DNA of 63,363 bases from CAZDDI01 sp964504195 (lineage in GTDB: Bacteria > Chloroflexota > Anaerolineae > B4-G1 > SLSP01). The position numbers were made by a program, and so were the translations under genes. This document shows positions 60,301 through 63,363 of the stretch, piece by piece. The notes under the pieces were generated by a model, which was not told where the DNA came from, made no database searches, and saw nothing but the letters and a program-made list of their open reading frames with translations. The stretch's first letter is position 1. Each line of letters opens with the position of its first letter. The DNA is taken from NCBI GenBank assembly GCA_964504195.1, contig CAZDDI010000019.1, positions 1 to 63,363 of the forward strand, given 5' to 3'.

Positions 60301-62888
60301 GCCGTATCAATGACCACGCTCGGCCCGTGCAGGTCGAGGAAGTAGGAGATGCGATTGGCTACCACGGTATTGGCGCTACCGGTACCGGAGTAGAGCTCGA
60401 TAATGTCAAAATCGTCAAAGATACGTGAACCGTAATCGTCTTTGAGTGTCGAAACGAACACCCCAGCCTGCGTGCCGGACAGTGAAAGAGGTGATACACC
60501 GGCATCCTCCAGGGCTTCCCAGGCGACTTCCAACATCACCCGTTGTCGGGGATCGAGCTGCGCGGCTTCGCGCGGGGAAATGCCAAAGAAGGGGGCATCG
60601 AATAGATCTAAATCTTTGAGATAGGCGCCCCAGCGACCCAAAATTTTACCCTTGGCCTGCGGGTTGGGATCAAAGAAAGCGTCTACATCCCAACGGTCGG
60701 GCGGCACTTCAGTGATAGCGTCCCGTCCTTGCGCTAACAAATCCCAAAAAGCCTGCACCCCATCTGCGCCGGGGAAGCGACAGCCCATCCCGATGATGGC
60801 AATCGGTTCGTGCGGAGCCGGGAGGGTGGCATCTTGCGCGGCAACAAACCCTTCCAGATCGAACGTCCCGGCTAAATAACGAGAAAGGGTGGCAATGGTG
60901 GGGTAATTCCAGGCCAACGTGGGAGCCAACGAGCGACCCAGCCAGACCTCCAAATCGCGCACCAAAGAGAGGGCCTCGAGCGAGCCTAGGCCATACCGAG
61001 CGAAAGGTTCGTTGAGGCCGACTTCTTCTGGCGTGATACCGACCCGCCCGGCAAAGTAGGCGCGCAACCAGGTAGCGATTTGCCGCTCTCCAGCAGCATC
61101 GTCACCGATGACCTCGTGTAATACCGGCGCATCCACCGGCTGAAGCACGGCGCGCCACTCGGCCAGCAACGTCAGTTCGCCATTCAAGAAAGCACTACGG
61201 GTCGCGCGGCGGCGCAGCTTGCCGCTGGAGGTCTTTAATGTTGTACCCGGCTTGATCAGTGAAATTGTATAGACTTCAAGATCGTGAACTTCGGCCACGC
61301 ACTGGCGAATATCGCCGAAGACCGCCGGAAAATCGTTTTCCTGGCGCGGACTTGCCTCAGCGACAATGACCAAGCGCTCGCTACCCGCCACATCCATGGA
61401 GCAGACAGTGCAACCGCCTGGTTTGAGCGCCGGATGCGCTGTAATCACGGTCTGTTCGATGTCTTCCGGGTAGTGATTAGCCCCACGAATGATGATGACA
61501 TCCTTCAAACGCCCGGTGAGATAGAGCTCGTCCCCATCCAAAAAGCCAAGATCGCCGGTGCGCAGGTAATGCCGCCCATCTGCATCGCTATCCGCAATGC
61601 GCGCCTGGAACATTTGAACGGTATCTTCCGGGCGCTGCCAGTAGCCCTGCCCCACGCTAGGGCCGGAGACCCAGACCTCACCCACCCGGTTCGGAGGACA
61701 AGGCGCGTTGGTATCCGGGTCAACAATACGGAGAAGTTGCTCAGGCAAGGTTTGCCCGCAACCCACCAGGGTAACGGCGTTTTCGTCTTCAGTATCTGTG
61801 ACCACCACTTGCCGGTGTTCCAGAGAGCGGCGGTTCAACACCCGCACCCGCGGCGCTTCCCAACTCGTGCCTCCTGTGACAGTCGCAGTCCCTTCCGCCA
61901 TCCCATAAGACGGATAGAAAGTTTCGTAACGAAAGCCGCACGGCGCAAAAGTAGCAGCAAAACGTTCCAGCGTCGGGTAGCGCACCGGCTCGGCCCCGTT
62001 CAGCGCCATCGTCCACGCGCTCAAATCGAGTGTAGCGCGTTCCTCAGCGGAGATTTTGGCTATGCACAGGTCGTAGGCGAAGTTAGGGCCACCACTGGTG
62101 GTAGCGCGATAGTGGGACATGGCTGCCAGCCAGCGGAAAGGATGCTGTACAAATGCGGATGGGGGCAACAAGATAGCGGGGACGCCTTGATAGACCGGAT
62201 GTAACACACTCAACAATAACCCCAAGTCATGGAAAAGTGGTAACCAGGAAACAATAGCTGTGGGTTGCCGTTCCTTGAAGCCCTGGAAGCTACTCAAGTT
62301 GTGTAGGACGTTTTCATGGCTGACCATCACGCCTTTGGGATCGCCGGTAGAGCCGGAGGTATACATCAAAAAAGCCAAATCCGATGCCTTGGGCGCTGGC
62401 GGTGACCAATCTGTGGACGGATCAGGTAAAAGTCTCCAATCCGGCGCAAGGAATGGCACAGCGCATAACACAGGGTCTTGTTCGAAAAAGGGACGCACGG
62501 TGGTGGTAATATCGGGGGAGGTCAAAATCAGACGGGCAGCGGCGCTTTTGAGGATTGCCTGCAAGCGCAGCATGGTACGTTCTGGGCGTAACAAGTCCGG
62601 TGGATAAGCCGGTACGGCGACCGCCCCGGCGTAAACACACGCCCAAAAGGCAATGACATAATCCAGCCCTGGGGGGTAACACAACAGGACATTCTCCCCC
62701 GGAGCTACCTGTTCCCGCAAGGCGAGTGCCAATCGCCGCACAGAACGACCGAAGGTTGTATAATCTATGGCTTGTTCTTGTGAGATGTCGCCATCAGGCA
62801 AAAAAATGAAGGCGGTTTCAGAAGATAAGGCTTCGATACGTGCTTGAAAAAGAGCCGCTAACGATATATGTGAGGGTTGAAAATCCAT
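54324..62888 (-). CDS. Lipo-initiation synthetase FAAL-ACP-KS-AT-DH-psiKR-ER-KR-ACP
   Basis: 2854 residues. FAAL (1 to about 585; YTSGSTGDPKG, SYGMAEGTATV) adenylates a free fatty acid and loads ACP1 (YGLGSLEAL, Ser about 635). KS: DTACSGA (Cys about 864), EAHGTGTPLGDP, NIGHGEAA. AT: GQSLGE (Ser about 1312), with Gln in place of the usual His before the Ser; AFHS at the later selectivity motif is malonyl-like. DH: HQVRGMVIMP (His about 1623) and DAAFQ (about 1792). A structural pseudo-KR precedes ER (LNFKDVM; HTASGAVGQAA about 2266). KR: TGGLGGLG, Ser in FSSVAALLG, Tyr about 2612. ACP2: LGIDSIMA (about 2775), then an acidic helical tail likely used for docking. All reductive domains look active, so the acyl chain gains two fully reduced carbons. 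First gene of the transcript. Confidence 0.95.
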   Translation of the reverse strand: MDFQPSHISLAALFQARIEALSSETAFIFLPDGDISQEQAIDYTTFGRSVRRLALALREQVAPGENVLLCYPPGLDYVIAFWACVYAGAVAVPAYPPDLLRPERTMLRLQAILKSAAARLILTSPDITTTVRPFFEQDPVLCAVPFLAPDWRLLPDPSTDWSPPAPKASDLAFLMYTSGSTGDPKGVMVSHENVLHNLSSFQGFKERQPTAIVSWLPLFHDLGLLLSVLHPVYQGVPAILLPPSAFVQHPFRWLAAMSHYRATTSGGPNFAYDLCIAKISAEERATLDLSAWTMALNGAEPVRYPTLERFAATFAPCGFRYETFYPSYGMAEGTATVTGGTSWEAPRVRVLNRRSLEHRQVVVTDTEDENAVTLVGCGQTLPEQLLRIVDPDTNAPCPPNRVGEVWVSGPSVGQGYWQRPEDTVQMFQARIADSDADGRHYLRTGDLGFLDGDELYLTGRLKDVIIIRGANHYPEDIEQTVITAHPALKPGGCTVCSMDVAGSERLVIVAEASPRQENDFPAVFGDIRQCVAEVHDLEVYTISLIKPGTTLKTSSGKLRRRATRSAFLNGELTLLAEWRAVLQPVDAPVLHEVIGDDAAGERQIATWLRAYFAGRVGITPEEVGLNEPFARYGLGSLEALSLVRDLEVWLGRSLAPTLAWNYPTIATLSRYLAGTFDLEGFVAAQDATLPAPHEPIAIIGMGCRFPGADGVQAFWDLLAQGRDAITEVPPDRWDVDAFFDPNPQAKGKILGRWGAYLKDLDLFDAPFFGISPREAAQLDPRQRVMLEVAWEALEDAGVSPLSLSGTQAGVFVSTLKDDYGSRIFDDFDIIELYSGTGSANTVVANRISYFLDLHGPSVVIDTACSGALVAIHMACQSLRQGECPIALVGGVNIILEPDSDIFFSRAGALSPDGKCKTFDSQANGIVRGEGAGMIVLKPLSRALADGDRIYAVVQGSAVNHDGRSNGIMAPNGTAQEQVLHAAYRNAGIDPNTVQFIEAHGTGTPLGDPIEVKALSNVVGSARPEGDVCILGSVKTNIGHGEAAAGMSGVIKATLAIQHNIIPPNLNFNEPNALIPFDELPFVVPQQLTPWPRPESPKIVGVSGFGFGGTNAHVVLSEPPTAVDTTLGVADSAQLLPLSAKSPAALRALAAEYCDLLRSETAPALYDICHTAGVGRSHLSHRLAVVGATAEDLAAHLESYLNEESSKGVCSGIQRFGHKTPFVWVFSGQGAQWFNMGMELYAFDPVFQATLDACDRIFQDLGGWSLIEQLQAEAEVSRLNDTVIAQPAIFAIQVALAAVWRAWGFKPDIIVGQSLGEIAAAHVAGALTLEEAARVVFYRSRLMKTVEGKGKSALVGLPLDRAGLVLTGFDDVVSVAGSNSPAASLISGDADAVERIVKSLERQGVYAQLLRGVEIAFHSPQMDPLRVELVEVLQDLTPRATNIPLFSTVTGTLIDGTQLDAEYWGRNLRDPFLFTEALRQLAESGYEIFLEINAHPVLSMAIREGLDAVKKTGLILSSMRRNAAERAYLLAALGQLYVEGLELDFRRLYPERRPPVTLPHYVWQREHYWLDQITNKQLGASGQIGVKKAGRHPLLGEHLATSVAPHQHLWEMDMTATSAPYLADHQVRGMVIMPGAAYLEMALGAAREAFGPGDYTVRQMHFRQGLHLPDAAGRRVQVVLTPELGDEAAFQVLSTQGEGVPWIAHVTGRVRPLPEREAVPAPVPLAAIRARCNMTLAVNEHYAAMESRGLVYGPTFRALHEIHRCDGEALSRIALPESLSHELKAYTLHPVLLDAAFQSVAATLPQDGDAAATFLPVGVGALYIYGEPCGELWCHARLTSALEQAPDSREADLLLCAESGEVVAQVVGLKLQRVVADRRDQLHQMLYDLRWVSQPLPEAPPATRQPATWLIFTTEAEEPLATVLAEHGDTCILVLPGADFQSEGTVYTLNPRSPEDYTRLLKEALTTSRPPCRGVIHRWTDALTPTDLDLLQLYGPESALYLTQALSAARLNSNPRLWLITRGAQAVAPNDSVAPERAALWGLGRVAAAEHPELRITLLDVSTSGPDELAALLTELGANTPDNQLALRSEQRYVARLARHTPPSHTATIDKVLTVSAELPFHLEIVMPGDFDSLTPRLAQRREPGPGEVEIEVYAAGLNFKDVMLASGMLPALPNGIRPLGLECAGRVVAVGAGVERLKVGDEVIAGADQCFSRYVTTDAWLVGPKPPHITFEAAATLLVAFGTTYYALVRLAGLQAGERVLIHTASGAVGQAAIQLAKLRGAEIYATAGTPEKRAFLRETLGIEHVLDSRTLDFADEIMALTGGEGVDVVLNTLSGAGITKSLEVLKPHGRFLELGKRDIVQNSPLGMGLLERNISFFVVDLNQMMRDRPQFVGEMLKELWPLFENGRVQPITHESFPIDRVAEAFRMMAQAQHIGKIVVSLRDVPLAIAPAAPQPVEIRADATYLITGGLGGLGRTVARWLAERGARYLVLTSRHGYERMSPEAAKAVALLTAQGVNVRIAQSDVSHAEDVARLMRDIAAELPPLRGIIHSAGLLQDGLLLQMNREQLEKALIPKIHGAWHLHTQSMEAPLDFFIFFSSVAALLGPPGQGNYAAGNAFMDALAHARREQGRPALSINWGPWAEVGMAALQALGGQHAAAGMVALSPAEGVELMELLLDEQPVQTMAAHIEWERLTRAAPPGAQPPLLSDLLAVEARDTDSAAGKSSFVTEVLLVAPLEEHRGLLETHLQTLAAAVMRLDRERLPVAQPLNTLGIDSIMAVELQSKIQGSLGVAISVADLLRGLSVADLAGQFLPQLQVADPADEEVAELLAETETLSDAELEALLQSTEGELA

Positions 62889-62983
62889 GCTACTACATCC
62901 CCAAAGTAAAATTTACCTCCACATGGTATAGCGGGTCGCAACCAACATTAAGGTTCTGAGGGTAGTAAAAGCGGAAACCAAAA

Positions 62984-62996
62984 AATTATGATAATT
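62984..62996. promoter_or_regulatory. 13-bp palindrome in the leader, possible operator
   Basis: AATTATGATAATT is self-complementary apart from its central base. It lies in the 5' leader between the candidate promoter and the first biosynthetic gene. An operator function is a guess from position and symmetry only. Confidence 0.25.
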
Positions 62997-63100
62997 CAAT
63001 TTTCTGCCCAGTTCCTCAAAATTACTAATGCGACCAGCGAACCGGGAGGCAGCTACCCAATCGCATCTTTGCTGAAAACAAAAAGGGACTTCCCAATGGT

Positions 63101-63135
63101 TGGATAAATTATAACATTATTTGTGGTAGGCACAA
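63101..63135 (-). promoter_or_regulatory. Candidate extended -10 promoter for the whole cluster
   Basis: On the minus strand a perfect TATAAT (63108-63113) is preceded by TGT, giving the extended -10 form TGnTATAAT. TTGTGC (63130-63135) lies at 16-bp spacing. Transcription would start near 63101 and leave an untranslated leader of about 210 bases before ATG 62888. The 475 bases from 62889 to 63363 hold no convincing gene, and their AT content is clearly higher than that of the cluster. Confidence 0.45.
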
Positions 63136-63266
63136 ACTTCAATGGATTACGGATCAATGTCATTAAGTTTAGGACATAGAGCCGGCAAGTTTCAAGGCCT
63201 TAAGTCTACAAAAGCAATCGCGCAAAAACCACCCTATCTATTATTAATACTTAACATAGTATGTAG

Positions 63267-63296
63267 TACAGGATTTATCCTGTATCTGCAATGCAG
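63267..63296. repeat. Two adjacent palindromes
   Basis: TACAGGA-TTTA-TCCTGTA (63267-63284) has perfect 7-bp arms. Directly beside it CTGCA-A-TGCAG (63286-63296) has perfect 5-bp arms. They lie upstream of the candidate promoter. They could be regulator-binding sites or part of flanking mobile DNA. No U-tract follows on either strand. Confidence 0.45.
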
Positions 63297-63337
63297 GATA
63301 ATGAATTCTAAGAAATTAATCCGTAAATAAGGTTTTG

Positions 63338-63363
63338 TGTCAAGTTGGTCGTTCTAAAAATAA
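63338..63363. mobile_element. Possible end of a second insertion sequence
   Basis: TGTCAAG at 63338-63344 followed by AT-rich sequence faces outward, mirroring the TGTCAAG that faces outward from position 54 on the left. The match is only seven bases and the element itself is outside the window, so this is a tentative call. Confidence 0.25.

Noticed and set aside
50995..62888. Trans-AT PKS or starter condensation domain
   Set aside because: The PKS module has an integrated AT with a nucleophile motif, and the first C domain accepts from an ACP-bound chain made by the FAAL-PKS.
63142..63330. Plus-strand open frame of 62 residues in the AT-rich right edge
   Set aside because: No ribosome-binding site, no recognisable motif, and it runs through the palindromes; most likely chance.

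Overview
The window is almost entirely one biosynthetic gene cluster. Every gene except the first is on the minus strand, so transcription runs from about 63.1 kb down to 1.09 kb. The cluster encodes a hybrid fatty-acid/polyketide/non-ribosomal peptide assembly line with its own carrier-activating enzyme, MbtH chaperone, editing thioesterase, glycosyltransferase, aromatic amino-acid lyase and two ABC export systems. The product class is best described as a lipopeptide, possibly glycosylated. The host is uncertain. GC-rich DNA, the style of the exported hydrolase and the tandem adaptor lipoprotein fit a Chloroflexota-type bacterium, while the lyase and several synthetase motifs look cyanobacterial. 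No rRNA, tRNA or housekeeping gene is present to settle it.

Layout in transcription order: (1) an AT-rich leader with a candidate promoter and palindromes (62.9-63.36 kb); (2) a 2854-residue starter synthetase, FAAL-ACP-KS-AT-DH-psiKR-ER-KR-ACP; (3) five NRPS genes with one module each: C-A-PCP, C-A-PCP-E, C-A-PCP-E, C-A-PCP and C-A-PCP; (4) two parallel two-module synthetases, each ending PCP-E-TE, of 2907 and 3059 residues, the second carrying a four-helix membrane domain fused behind its TE; (5) a 144-residue four-helix membrane protein between those two genes that appears to be a free-standing version of the fused domain; (6) a type II thioesterase, glycosyltransferase, MacB-type ATPase and FtsX permease, MbtH, a Drr-type ATPase with two ABC-2 permeases, an Sfp-type phosphopantetheinyl transferase, a PAL/TAL-like MIO enzyme, an acyl-CoA ligase and a double HlyD-like adaptor lipoprotein. 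A plus-strand alpha/beta hydrolase follows, converging on a strong bidirectional terminator.

Specificity-pocket residues (read by eye against GrsA) suggest this order: acyl, Tyr-type, X (code DAKNLGVAN), Orn (DVGEVGSID), Thr (DFWNIGMVH), Ile/Val-type (DAFFFGLTF). The line then meets either Aro-X (first E-TE enzyme) or Aro-basic residue (second E-TE enzyme). The X and Orn modules carry epimerization domains. Two complete TE-ended enzymes with matching architecture suggest either alternative terminations giving two seven-residue products, or an unusual nine-module line with an internal TE.

Both window edges carry sequence resembling insertion-sequence ends (outward-facing TGTCAAG at 54 and 63338, with a repeated 14-mer on the left). 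The cluster may therefore sit between IS copies, and the first gene may have lost its native start.
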